A stretch of DNA of 64,000 nt, taken from assembly GCA_030248195.1 (NCBI GenBank), contig JASAND010015484.1:20475-84474 (forward strand). The letters are read 5' to 3'. The DNA is from Trissonchulus latispiculum (lineage: Eukaryota > Nematoda > Enoplea > Enoplida > Ironidae). Positions 23,201-31,960 of the stretch are shown here, in pieces. A model generated the notes under the pieces. The model ran no database searches. It was not told the origin of the DNA and saw only the letters and a list, made by a program, of their open reading frames with translations. A program made the position numbers and the translations under genes. How positions within the stretch are numbered: the first letter of the stretch is position 1; every line of letters starts with the position of its first letter.

Positions 23201-26200
23201 TTTTAGGGGGTTTGACCAGTGGTCAATAGACCACCTAGACCAGTGGTCACTTCCGTCGGTTTCGAAAATATGCCCATTGAAACGAGCATAGTCGATTTAC
23301 TATATATGCCACAACAAAAACGCCGAAAAACGAAGTTTTACGGGGTTTAACATGTGGTCAATAGGCCACCTAGACCAGTGGTCACTTCCGTCGGTTTCGA
23401 AAATATGCCCATTGAAACGAGCATAGTCGATTTACTATATATGCCACCAACCAAAACGGCGAAAAACGCTGTTTTAGGGGGTTTGACCAGTGGTCTAGCC
23501 CACCTAGACCGTAGTGACCAGTGGTCACTTCCGTCGGCTTCGACAATACGCCCATTGAAACGAGCATAGTCGATTTTCTATATATGCCCACAACCGAAAC
23601 GCCGAAAAACGAAGTTTAAGGGGGTTTGACCAGTGGTCAACAGGCCACCTAGACCGTAGTGACCCACTTCCGTCGGTTTCGACAATACGCCCATTGAAAC
23701 GAGCGTAGTCGATTTACTATTTATGCCCCCAACCAAAACGCCGAAAAACGAAGTTTTAGGGGGTTTGACCAGTGGTCAATAGGCCACCTAGACCAGTGGT
23801 CACTTCCGTCGGTTTCGAAAATATGCCCATTGAAACGAGCATAGTCGATTTACTATATATGACTCCAACCAAAACGCCGAAAAACGCTGTTTTAGGGGGT
23901 TTGACCAGTGGTCAATAGCCCACCTAGACCGTAGTGACCAGTGGTCACTTCCGTCGGTTTCGAGAATATGCCCATTGAAACGAGCATAGTCAATTTATTA
24001 TATATGCCCCCAACCAAAACGCCGAAAATAGCTGTTTTTGGGGACTTTTCCCAACTTTGACCCTGGGCGAGGAACCACGGGCGCCATGCAGCATGAGGGT
24101 CACATCCGTCGATTTCGGCGATATGCTCATCGTGTTCAGCGACCCCGATTTACTATATATAGGCACCACCAAACGACCAAAAATAGCCGTTTTTAGGGAC
24201 TTTTCCCAACTTTGACCCTGGGCGAGGAACCACGGGCGCCATGCAGCCCGAGGGTCACATCCGTCGGTTTCGGCGATATGCTCATCGTGTTCAGCGACCC
24301 CGATTTACTATATATAGGCACCACGAAAAGACCAAAAATAGCCGTTTTTAGGGACTTTTCCCAACTTTCACCCTGGGCGAGGAACCACCGTCGCCATGCA
24401 GCCCGAGGGTCACATCCGTCGGCTTTGGCGATATGCTTATCGTGTTCAGCGATCCCGATTTACTCTATATGGGTACCACCCCGAGGCCGAAAAACGCTGT
24501 TTTTGCCCATTTTTAGACTATTTTCAAATTTTCGGACTTAGAAATTTTTCAGCTTGAAGGTGTCCAAAAACGCTATTTTTCCCATTTTTGACCATCTATA
24601 AAAATCGAACCAAATCGAAATTCGAAAAAAAACAAACTTGCTAAGTACCATTGCCTAGATAATCAAAAAATAGTATAGAAAAATTTTTCCTATGGGCCGC
24701 TCGAAAAATCGAGTTAACACAAAATTGGAAAAAATCATGCTGAATACAGAGAAAAAAACCCCACTTTCAAACCCGTAAGAGAAAGTCGATTTTTTCAAAG
24801 TTCATTTTTTCCGGGCAAGTTTGGTATCATTCGAAAGCTCTTGGCCTGGAGATTTCAAAAATGTAAATATTAGCTCTTAATTCCTTCCCGTTGATTAGTT
24901 ATGCCTAATTAGCACTTTTCCAAATCCGCAAAGTGCCTTTTATAGCTCATATTATGGGGGGCTCTCCGAGCTCCCCCATGATAATGGATAAAAAATTTAG
25001 AAAACCACTTAAAATTGCAAAAATCTCAGCATAATCATTTTTCGTCAAATATGGAATTTTGGTCAAAATAAAATTTTTTCATGCACGATTAAAAGTTTTA
25101 TCAGCATGATTGGGAACAGCAGTAAGGTCGTTAAACGAAATTTTAGGTCATTGGGATTATTTGCTGTAAAGTTAGCCTTCAAAATACGGTAAACGATACC
25201 AGCACCTTAAGGTCGCGCTTCCCTTATATTCAGTCAACTTTGGAAAGCTTGCTTAATATTGAGAGTTATGAAGCGTGCCACATGTCAGTTTGAAGGTCCA
25301 CATCTTCTGCGTCGTTTGGTGCCACAAAAAAGTGTCTACCTAGCCTGTATTCATTGCAAACGTTTCCAAACGCAGCCAAAATTTTTGACCATAAATGTTT
25401 ATGAAAAATGTTTATGCCAAAAAATAGTCATATACAGTGTTTCTGAGATAAAGCGATAGATAAAAAAACTTCCCGGGCAAATTGTCCAAAGATGCAGCGT
25501 TCTAAATTTTTTCAGATATACCCACTGCTTGTGGAGCAATCTTCGGTTAAAAATGTTGGTCGATGTTTGACAAAATTAGTTATTCAGTCAGAAGTTTAGA
25601 CTTATTTAGTGTGCAGGGCTCTAATTAACCAATTTGTGCAGCTCTTTAGTTTCAGTATACTGGCTTTTTCCAAGGCAAAAACTTCTGGAGGGGGGAAGTC
25701 GGGGGGGGTCCCCTCCAAGGTCTGAAGGGGGCTCAGATTTCGGGTGGGGAATTTTTTCAAAAATGCTTAAAAATAGCTATTTTTTGCTGCTGAGCTAAAC
25801 ATTATGCAACTTTTAACCCTAGCTTAAAATAGCTAAAAAGGCCTAAAAATCCGGCGAAGCCAGAAAGGTTTTTGAGAATCTACCCTCAAAACCCCTTTTT
25901 TCTGTTAAACAAGTCTAGGGGTACCGGCCTAATCCTGTACGGGGCGATTTGGTGTAGGGGCCCACCCCACACCCCCTAGTAGGAAAAAGCCAGGTAAACT
26001 TACCTATGTTTGTGGTCTACGTATACTGGTACCAATTCGACAAAACATATTTTCAGCAAAAGCGCGTCAAAAAACGAAAATTTTTCAAACATTCTGTGCT
26101 CAGAAACAATAAGAGTCAGAGACTCATGTCTAAAAGCAAAGTTGTGGAGCACTGAATAAGCTTTAAAATGATCATAGCTTGGCATAAGTTTCTACGTATA

Positions 26201-29200
26201 GTTCAAGAACCTCAAATTTTGTTTCTCATTGTACATGTAAGTTATGAAGGTGGGGTTTCTACAGGAAGTTTATTTTCATATTCAATGTAGGTTCTCAAAG
26301 TTTTAATGAAATTGGGCAATAACTGCACTTTCTGCAACGATATGCGAGTAAGGGGAGCACGACCTTCAGCGTTTGACCAATATTATGAACAATTATTACC
26401 TACATATTTTCAGTTAAGACAGTCTAGATAGTCAAGTCAAAAATAGATAAGAGTCGTAGTTCTGACTGCTGTCCTTCCTCCTTCGGAATAATTGTTGTAG
26501 CTTCTTCTTTTCAGTTTCGACAATTACACAACACGCCAATGTGGCATATAGCTATCTGCACCTTTTCAACTTTCGTAGGAAAGTCCAACTGGGCACAGGA
26601 GCGGTTTTTGACAGCTGGGCTTTTCTCAATTCAGTTCCCAGACGTGGTTCCAGACCCAAACGAGAGCACATCTGATGTACTAAACCTGGATTGTGAAGCT
26701 CAGGGCCATGGCGCAACAGGCTGGACCAATTGTCCCGTTTCTTGTCCATCACATCGCCAGCTCTGTAATGAATGAAAATTATTTGTGGGACAAACAATGT
26801 TTAACACAAAATCGAGTGTATCTAGTGTCATATAAGAAGAACAAACTAAACATTGTCGAATACAAACCAACTAAAAACGATGCCGTAAAAGAAAAAGCGA
26901 TATAGGTAAAAAGGTAAAGATGCCCTTGGAGAAAATCTCCGCCCTGCCACAGGACTGGGGTGCCGGTGCTTATTCCCGGATTCTCAGTCGTCGAGCCAGG
27001 AGTGCCACCTCAAATTATGACTGCATCAGCGGAATGGGGGAGAGGTCCTTTTTACACCGACTCCTGTTACCTCTAATCGTGGTGGTACCCATTTACACTC
27101 TCAACTCAATAGAGAAAAATAGGTAAACGTTATCACCACCTTAAAAAACGGACACACACTTAGATGAAAGGGTTCATGTTCGAAAAAACTGTATTCATGC
27201 AAACAATTTGCTGGATAAACAAACAGATAATTTAAAACACCAATTCGGTTAATATAGAATGCTCTTTACCTGAAATAATTTGGCAATTCTTGATCAGTGA
27301 ACTTTTGCTGGAAGTAATTAGTACAAAATTAAGTAGCACCTTGAAAAGTTGAAACCAGACACGCTTGCACTGACAAAAAAGGAAACATAAAATACTATCT
27401 TTAAAATGCTACTGTTCTCAACTGACAAACTATTATGCCGTAAATACAGAAAACAAACAGCTAATGCTCCAAACGTTACCCCTATAGGATCCACAAGACC
27501 CACACGAATGTCTTCTTTGTGAACTGCTTTCACTTCCACTAAGACAACAACAAGTATTACAGAAAAACAGCTCCGGACAATTTGAAGAATTTAGGTTACG
27601 GACCATGTGTATAATTGCCCAATATGCATATGGAACAAGTGACTTTGCCCCATATGCATATGGACCAAGTTCTTTGCCCCATATGCAATTCATATGAAGC
27701 AAGATCTTTACCCCATATGCATATGGGGCAAGAATTTCTGTCCCATATGCACATGGGCTAACATCTTTGCCCCATGTGCACATGGGACAAAGATCTTTTG
27801 CCCCATGTGGAAATATCAGCAATTCTGAGTAATTTTTCTTATTTCAAATGTTAGTTCAATGCAAAAACATTATTTTTACTACGTCAATTTTAAAATTGAT
27901 ACAAAACTAAGATTGAAGGTCAATTACAAAAGTAAGATGAAATATCCAGATTTTAGTTCTTAAAATTTTAAAACTTTGAAAGTGCAAATTTCGTTGACGA
28001 AAATATGAAATTTAGTAAATTTTTAGATCTGTTTGACATTTTGCAAAAAAATGGAATTTCTGGAAGTGAAAATATATAGTCCGGCGCCAAAGCTTTCCTA
28101 TTTTAAATTTAATTTTCAAACTGCTTTGCTATTCGTGATTATGATATTTCCATATGAGGGAAAAGATCTTTGTCCCACGTGCACATGGGGAAAACATGTT
28201 GGCCTATATGCATATGGGGCAAAGAACTTGCTCCATAATGCATATGGAGCAAAATCTCTTGCCCATATATGCATATGGGGCAATTATATACATGGTTCGT
28301 AACATAATTGATTTTATTAAATACGTATGTACGTATCTACCTGATATCCTTTTCCCATGATGGTCCGTAACATATATTACTAGAAATTCTTCACAAAACA
28401 ACTAACTGCAGTATATCGCGTATGTACTTAGCAAAAAGCAACAAGAAGGGGTAGATGCCTCATCTGTACAGGTAGCTAGTACCAGGAACAGCAGTTTTCA
28501 CAAACTAACCGCAACTACATACAAGAAAATGGCACACCTTAAAGATTTTTCATATCCTTAGCAGAAGCTCTTGGCAGCAGTAACTACCTCACTTCCGTAT
28601 AAACGAATACAAACTTATGTAACCTTCTGCTTCAAAAATTTCCAGCACATTAATCAGAATCGGAATCAACCACTGCATCAAACGTACCGCGCAAAGTTTC
28701 GCCTTTTCTATAGTAAGCCAGAAGACTGGATGGTTTGGAGCCGCCAGCAGTAGGCGATGGAATGGGAATGTCAATGGAAGGAAGAAAAACCTAAATATTA
28801 CAATTCACAAAAAAGGAAAGTAGACAAAATCAGAAAAAGACAACGTTGCCAACGTTTGCACAAATTACTAGCATCTCGCACAGGACCATACAGTCTAATA
28901 ATAGTCTAATCGTCATTTTTGGAAATTGAAAGAATGCTAAGGTATGAACTGAACATAAATGGAAAGCACAAGAACTGCTACTTCTGATGCTTTCATCAGT
29001 TTGCTCTGTCAAGAATATATTTATAAAAACACCAAATTGTCATTTCGGTCGATGTTTGCTTTGTCAAACCTTCAGCAAGATGTTGCACAATGGTTTAGAG
29101 TATTTATGTATCAGAAAATAACAAGTTTCAAAGTATTCTACAACATGCAGCATATATACATGATATGCCAAAACCCAGTTTCATCTCCAAACTGTCAAAC

Positions 29201-29798
29201 ACAGACTGAACACAGAACCATAACTCCATTCACCTTTAGACGTAAATCCCACAGATCTCGTCTAATCGTTAATCGACTGTTATCAGTGCACAGGAGCTGA
29301 CCACCAATCCCAGTCAGGTCCACTGAAGATATCTGCATCCACAAAATGTCACCAGGTTCAACATCCTGAATTAGTAAAAAACCACACCTTGTCAATGAAA
29401 CTTCATTATGAATTTCAGGTTATATGAACTGGCACCAAGTTCACCATCCCAACCAAAATATGGCACAGTGATACCTGTCGAAACAATCACAAAGAAATTA
29501 ACACAAAGACGAGTATGTATATACTTTAAGTAGAAAAGGAAACTTTTTCTTACTGTTTTATCCTTATATAACAGTAGAAAAACCTACACTGTAAAATTTA
29601 GCCCGTTTGACATCAGCATTGCAGCCAGCCAAAACCTCAAACGACGGCAAGAAATAGGAATCTGACGTCGTTTGCGTTGTACCGACGACACTGCCTGTTG
29701 CACTTGAGTTATCATCCGAAAGTTTGCGACAGAAGACACCATTGACATGATCACTCATGAATGTCACCAGTTGTTTAGAATAGGGAGGAAGAGCTTCC
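10513..29798 (-). CDS. TTC14: Tetratricopeptide repeat protein 14 (S1 and TPR domains)
   Basis: TTC14 is a nuclear protein with an S1 RNA-binding-type domain, TPR repeats and a Ser/Arg-rich tail; its exact function is poorly known. Coding exons on the minus strand: 29798-29588, 29365-29234, 28790-28688, 27538-27459, 27307-27270, 26762-26562, 18620-18501, 17339-17217, 17009-16901, 12087-11921, 11287-10513. They join in phase throughout to 685 residues. Landmarks: VEPGDILWMQISSV (S1 start, human IERGDIVIGRISSI), LAYYRKGETLRVEV (human LSYYQTGDIIRAGI), ELPNYFR, HNPGLVHQMCSRLGL (human NPGVVEFLLEKLGI), TPR motifs AMQHYNRALEIDSTNAEALV and EEAIKQFRKAL, then an RS-rich tail. The first coding exon (about 60-80 residues in human) was not found upstream of 29798. 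Only the donor at 27459 (GTTTGT) is doubtful. Confidence 0.87.
11921..12087 (-). CDS. TTC14: TTC14 exon with a SUMO-interacting-type motif
   Basis: The acceptor ATGTCAG and donor GGCA|GTACGT bound 167 nt (55 codons plus two bases). It encodes a Ser/Asp-rich linker with VEQIDLTQDSDDSD, a hydrophobic IDLT core followed by acidic/serine residues, the arrangement of SUMO-interacting motifs. The remainder is charged and probably disordered. Confidence 0.78.
12180..12480. repeat. Copy of a repeat also found at 51780-52095
   Basis: The segment holds GTCCAAAACGTGAATACCC, AACGTTCACCTTT and a GGATCCTGTCCC block, all of which recur in both arms of the palindromic repeat in a PIP4K2 intron. It is one arm only. 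Its overlapping open frames repeat with it and are not genes. Confidence 0.6.
13566..13596. repeat. (TTCTA)n microsatellite
   Basis: Short run of CTATT pentamers inside the TTAA-flanked element. Confidence 0.8.
14008..14418. mobile_element. hAT-like MITE, 411 bp
   Basis: An exact 8-bp target duplication CCATGTAT (14000-14007, 14419-14426) encloses inverted ends CACTGGCGGATCCAGG and, inverted, CAGGGGCGGATCCAGG. The interior has G-rich and C-rich ends, GGCGGAGCCCCCCAGAAG and GCGCCGGAGGCGCGAAATTT signatures shared by relatives at 21820-22504, 33936-34691, 35895-36261 and 48591-49405. Confidence 0.85.
15701..16340. repeat. 147-bp satellite array
   Basis: AGTGGTCAAATTTGGTATCA starts at 15701, 15848, 15995, 16142 and (with one change) 16288, so the period is 147, 147, 147 and 146. 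Copies are nearly identical, implying recent expansion. The core TTTGGTATCAAATGAAAGCC is shared with the array at 30630-31100. Confidence 0.92.
16901..17009 (-). CDS. TTC14: TTC14 exon after the TPRs
   Basis: The acceptor TTTAG and donor GAA|GTAATT bound 109 nt, reading LEKSDPSRIHTIAKLYRELH and on to LLPEDLQNPE. It sits where human has a further helical repeat (LNAESYYKKALALD); similarity is weak, but phase fits on both sides. It abuts the TTAA-flanked element at 12149-16792. Confidence 0.72.
17217..17339 (-). CDS. TTC14: TTC14 exon: second TPR
   Basis: The acceptor ATTTTAG and donor CACAA|GTACAC bound 123 nt. LENFEEAIKQFRKALTVDPS and HSNARTYLAESL match the human second TPR (LNKAIEDFELAL...HRNARKYL). 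Confidence 0.9.
17665..18484. mobile_element. TIR element in a TTC14 intron
   Basis: The ends CCAAGAGTACATAATGCTAA (left) and TTATCATTATGTACTCTTGG (right) are inverted copies; inside these, GGCTCTCTGTT and CGCGCTATCGGCTGACCCCC are also inverted near the right end. The interior includes G-rich sequence. No coding capacity seen. Confidence 0.7.
18501..18620 (-). CDS. TTC14: TTC14 exon: first TPR
   Basis: The acceptor TGTTTCAG and donor CTT|GTATGT bound 120 nt. GERIEAMQHYNRALEIDSTN then AEALVAKGAL is a clear TPR helix pair (human RHVDAMNEYNKALEID...VEALVARGAL). A TIR element ends only about 15 bp downstream of the donor. Confidence 0.9.
20091..20812. mobile_element. Fold-back element with AATATGAGC iterations, copy 1
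   Basis: About 190-bp arms (20091-20280 and 20625-20812) are inverted copies, starting ACAAGTAGGAAAAATGCTCC. Each arm carries several TTAATATGAGC motifs spaced about 50 bp apart with GGACAAGAT between. Related copies: 31196-31949 and 38654-39575. Confidence 0.85.
21820..22504. mobile_element. hAT-like MITE inserted in the tandem array
   Basis: An exact 8-bp duplication GGTTTGAC (21812-21819, 22505-22512), made of array sequence, proves insertion after array formation. The ends are CAGTGGCGCAC and GTGCGCCCCTG. It contains a nested minus-strand SINE-like copy (22015-22130) and the GCGCCGAAGGCACGAAATTT signature of this family. Confidence 0.85.
22015..22130 (-). repeat. SINE-like repeat, nested copy
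   Basis: Reverse complement of the 26905-27065 repeat: CTCCTGGCTC, CACCGGCACCCC and a terminal ACCTTTACCTTTACC in that order. Confidence 0.7.
24041..24510. repeat. Three 155-bp tandem units related to the main array
   Basis: GGGACTTTTCCCAACTTT starts at 24041, 24196 and 24351 (period 155). The second half (CATCCGTCGGTTTCGGCGAT, then GATTTACTATATAT) is a diverged form of the 136/145-bp unit. An inverted single unit of this type lies at about 30480-30600. Confidence 0.85.
26562..26762 (-). CDS. TTC14: TTC14 exon between S1 and TPR
   Basis: The acceptor ATTACAG and donor AAAAG|GTGCAG bound 201 nt. AGDVMDKKRDNWSSLLRHGP and HNPGLVHQMCSRLGLEP follow human SVELNSNSLESYENVMQSS and NPGVVEFLLEKLGIDE with no gap up to NPG. 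The end PSWTFLRKLK mirrors human SASWALKCVK just before the first TPR. Confidence 0.85.
26905..27065 (+). repeat. SINE-like repeat
   Basis: Begins AGGTAAAAAGGTAAAG and contains GGGGTGCCGGTGCTTATT and GAGCCAGGAGTGCCACC. Same family as 1717-2775 and 22015-22130. It is followed by a TTAA-type end TATCACCACC|TTAA near 27131-27144 that has no partner seen. Confidence 0.65.
27270..27307 (-). CDS. TTC14: TTC14 38-nt microexon
   Basis: The acceptor TTCCAG and donor CAG|GTAAAG bound 38 nt reading QKFTDQELPNYF and AG of a split arginine. It corresponds to human ISSEELPLYYR. It is too short for ORF-based detection, but phase and homology on both sides support it. Confidence 0.78.
27459..27538 (-). CDS. 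TTC14: TTC14 exon: end of S1 domain
   Basis: The acceptor is GTCTTAG; the exon reads VEVKAVHKEDIRVGLVD, following human AGIKDIDRYHEKLAVSL. The donor is uncertain: GCT|GTTTGT is used here because it keeps phase 0 and nearly the human length; an upstream GGG|GTAACG is also in phase 0 and would shorten the protein by 6 residues. Confidence 0.7.
27595..28303. mobile_element. MITE with iterated CCATATGCATATGG palindromes
   Basis: The ends GTTACGGACCATGTGTATAA and, inverted, GTTACGAACCATGTATATAA match at 18 of 20 bases. Next to each end are several CCCCATATGCATATGGGGC-type palindromes spaced about 25-35 bp (27625-27810 and 28150-28285); the centre is AT-rich. It lies in a TTC14 intron. Open frames there repeat with the motif. 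Confidence 0.78.
28688..28790 (-). CDS. TTC14: TTC14 exon: S1 domain, second part
   Basis: The acceptor TATTTAG and donor GCG|GTACGT bound 34 codons plus one base. SLLAYYRKGETLR matches the human LSYYQTGDIIR strand of the S1 domain. Its phase-1 end fits the TG start of the next exon, making a split valine codon. Confidence 0.82.
29234..29365 (-). CDS. TTC14: TTC14 exon: start of S1 domain
   Basis: The acceptor AATTCAG and donor AAG|GTGAAT bound 44 codons in phase 0. VEPGDILWMQISSVDLTGIG follows the first strands of the S1 fold of human TTC14, and RRDLWDLRLK follows its RDIAHLEI segment. Confidence 0.85.
29588..29798 (-). CDS. TTC14: TTC14 exon (first one resolved)
   Basis: The acceptor TTTCTAG precedes GGAAGCTC and the donor is AGT|GTAGGT. 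The exon has one leading nucleotide plus 70 codons. LVTFMSDHVNGVFCRKLSD aligns with the human FISKKADLLFALSWKSD segment, and VKRAKFYS with RRELFFR just before the S1 domain. At least one exon with the start codon lies upstream and was not seen. Confidence 0.8.
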
Positions 29799-30479
29799 CT
29801 AGAAACGAAAGCGGAAAATACTGACAGTCACACGACAATGGATACAATGGATGCGAAAGCGCCCCTACATAATATGGGTATAAAGGCGTCTGCGCGGCCC
29901 CCTGGAGACAGTGTTGGCCTGGTGCCAGCTAATTAGAGGTCTGGGAGGGGTAAAAATGTTACCATCGTAAAGTACTCGAGCAGTACTACAAGTACCACCA
30001 TACTTTTGGTTAAAATTCCGAACTTCGAAATTTTGCACTAGGCGGGAGTTACCGTGCGTTTTTTTTCTCGGTTAATAACGCTTTTCGGAAGTGCTTATGT
30101 CAGCGCAGTGTTGGAACGATATTAGCATTTTGGTCCTATACTACTATTATATGTTGGTAGGCAGGGTCCTCCCATGCAACCTTTTTTTGGTCATTTTGGC
30201 ACCTGGCCAATTTTGGCTCTGTGCCAAGGCCCCAAAGTCGGACTTTCGCTATTTTGGCACTTCGGTTGTGATCGACTTTTTTCACAGGCTAGCAGCTAGA
30301 TCGGTTTGGTTTATTTTATTTGAATATTTCGGACTATGCGCGGAATGTAACGAGGGGGATTTTTTTAATTTCGCTCTGTAGCTTTCAGGAGATGGGCCCA
30401 AACTTTGCATTTTTTCACCTGTTTTCACGAAAAGTTTCTAAGTCCCACTTTTACTAGAAATGGCCTAAAAGTCACTAAA
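29799..30479. other. Upstream of resolved TTC14 exons, no gene seen
   Basis: The missing first TTC14 exon should lie here or further upstream, but no minus-strand ATG exon with a convincing donor and matching phase (one base before GGAAGC) was found. Sequence is unique-looking with no clear repeat. Confidence 0.4.
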
Positions 30480-31100
30480 AATGGCGTTTTTCGGCGTTGG
30501 GGTGGTACCCATATATAGTAAATCGGGGTCGCTGAAAACGATGAGCATACTGCTGAGGTCGGTGGATGTGACCCCTGACCCACAGCGCCCACCCACAGTG
30601 GGCGGTGTGGGTCAAAAATGAAAGTCTTCCAAAGTGGTCAAGTTTGGTATCAAATGGAAAGCCCTTGGCGAGGCGATCAACTTTTGTCATTATGCCAAAA
30701 AGTGGCCCCGCTGGGGGGGTGATTAGCCCAAAGGGGGGGCCTCACCCACTGAGGGTCCGGTGTGGGTCAAAAATGAGTCTTCAAAAGTGGTCAAGTTTGG
30801 TATCAAATGAAAGCCCTTGGCGAGGCGATCAACTTTTGTCATTATGATGCCACCCACAAAAAGTGGCCCCACCGACCTGTGGGTGGGTGCCTCACCCACT
30901 GTGGGTCCGGTGTGGGTCAAAAATGAAAGTCTTCAAAAGTGGTCAAGTTTGGTATCAAATGAAAGCCCTTGGCGAGGCGATCAAGTTTTGTCATTATACC
31001 AGCCACAAAAAGTGGCTCCAACGACCTGTGGGTGGGTGGCCGGCGTGGGTCAAAAATTAAAGTCTTCAAAAGTAGTCATGTTTGGTAAAAAAATGAAAGC
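30480..31100. repeat. Satellite of ~152-bp units with a flanking diverged unit
   Basis: AAGTGGTCAAGTTTGGTATC recurs from 30632, 30785 and 30937, with a shorter, altered one at 31070 (periods 153, 152, 133). The core matches the 147-bp array at 15701-16340. At 30480-30600 is an inverted single unit of the 24041-24510 type (TAGTAAATCGGGGTCGCTGA). Confidence 0.85.
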
Positions 31101-31195
31101 CCATTTGCTCACATTTGCCCTGCCTATTGCATTTTTCAAGCTCCTTATCTGCGTCAGCTCACTGCTGGAAAGGGAACCTTTAAAATGACAGAAGG

Positions 31196-31949
31196 ACAAG
31201 TAATAAAAATGCTCCTCCGGAGCATGAAAAAGTAATATGGGTAGTTGTGAGGTTGTAAAATCAAGAGAGGACTAGTCTTAAAAATGCTTAATATGGGGCT
31301 AGGTTCAAAAAAAGAAGAGGACTAGGTTGTGGGCGAATTGCACAGCTTCGCCGAGCAACCCATATTCGCGGGCTTTCACGCTTCGTCATGGCGATTGCCA
31401 TATACAAAGCAATTAATGTCAGTCAATAATTACAATTCCAGCAGTTATATATACGTAAACTATATAGTATATAATTTGGTTGTGCTGGACTACGACAAGC
31501 AACTAGAAAGAACCAAAGCTATGATTGTAACGCTAACGGTTGAATAGAAATAGAAGATCGTCGGAGAGTGTCCTGATCCTGAAGTTATTGTTGAAATATA
31601 TACTTTTCTTATAAATGGTTAAAACGCTCAGTAGATAAATATTAAGAGTTTATCGAAAGAAATGTTTGCTTCCACTAAAACTCGTTTATCATAGTCGTAT
31701 ATTATTTACGTGCCGTAACTAAATCTGAACACTGGTACGTATAAAAATATATAACTTTTTCAGTCCGCGAATATGGGTTGCTCGGCGAAGCTGTGCCCAT
31801 ATTAATTCGCCCACAACCTAGTCCTCTTCTTTTTTTGAACCTAGCCTCATATTAAGCATTTTTAAGACTAGTCTTATCTTGATTTTACAACCAAACAACT
31901 ACCCATATTATATACTTTTTCATGCTCCGGAGGAGCATTTTTATTACTT
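31196..31949. mobile_element. Fold-back element with AATATG iterations, copy 2
   Basis: Arms of about 180 bp (31196-31375, 31765-31949) are inverted copies beginning ACAAGTAATAAAAATGCTCC. The terminal motif equals copies 1 and 3 except AATAA for AGGAA, and the iterated unit is diverged (AATATGGG). Confidence 0.85.
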
Positions 31950-31960
31950 GTATATATATA

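Larger units (their letters stand above)
20905..24040. repeat. Tandem array of 135-145-bp units
   Basis: GTTTGACCAGTGGTCAATAG recurs at 20931, 21076, 21211, 21397, 21541, 21677, 21813, 22506, 22651, 22787, 22930, 23074, 23210, 23345, 23481, 23624, 23763 and 23899. Spacing is mostly 135-136 or 143-145, the two classes differing by a CGTAGTGAC segment. Each unit has the palindromic ACCAGTGGT. Open frames crossing units are by-products. Confidence 0.92.
19143..25210. mobile_element. TTAA-flanked 6-kb composite element
   Basis: Terminal inverted repeats GGTGGTGGTATCGTTTACCG (19147) and, inverted, GGTGCTGGTATCGTTTACCG (ending 25206) differ at one base; each is bordered by TTAA. Cargo: a fold-back element (20091-20812), a long tandem array (20905-24510) and a hAT-like MITE (21820-22504) inserted into the array. 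No transposase was recognised. Confidence 0.78.
18621..26561. other. Large TTC14 intron filled by a composite element
   Basis: A 7.9-kb intron of the minus-strand gene. About 6 kb is the TTAA-flanked element at 19147-25206. The rest (18630-19140 and 25211-26550) is AT-rich with a G-rich CCGGCGAAGCC repeat near 25680-25990. No other gene was seen. Confidence 0.75.

Noticed and set aside
26920..27126. 68-codon plus-strand frame
   Set aside because: Lies in the SINE-like repeat, which recurs at two other sites with the frame broken.
27620..28290. Repeat-spacer pattern resembling CRISPR
   Set aside because: Palindromic boxes lie inside an inverted-repeat element within a gene intron; spacing varies and orientation flips in the centre.
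28830..29012. Possible extra TTC14 exon around 28.9 kb
   Set aside because: A CTTGACAG acceptor is present, but the exons at 29234 and 28790 already join in phase and match the human protein without a gap.
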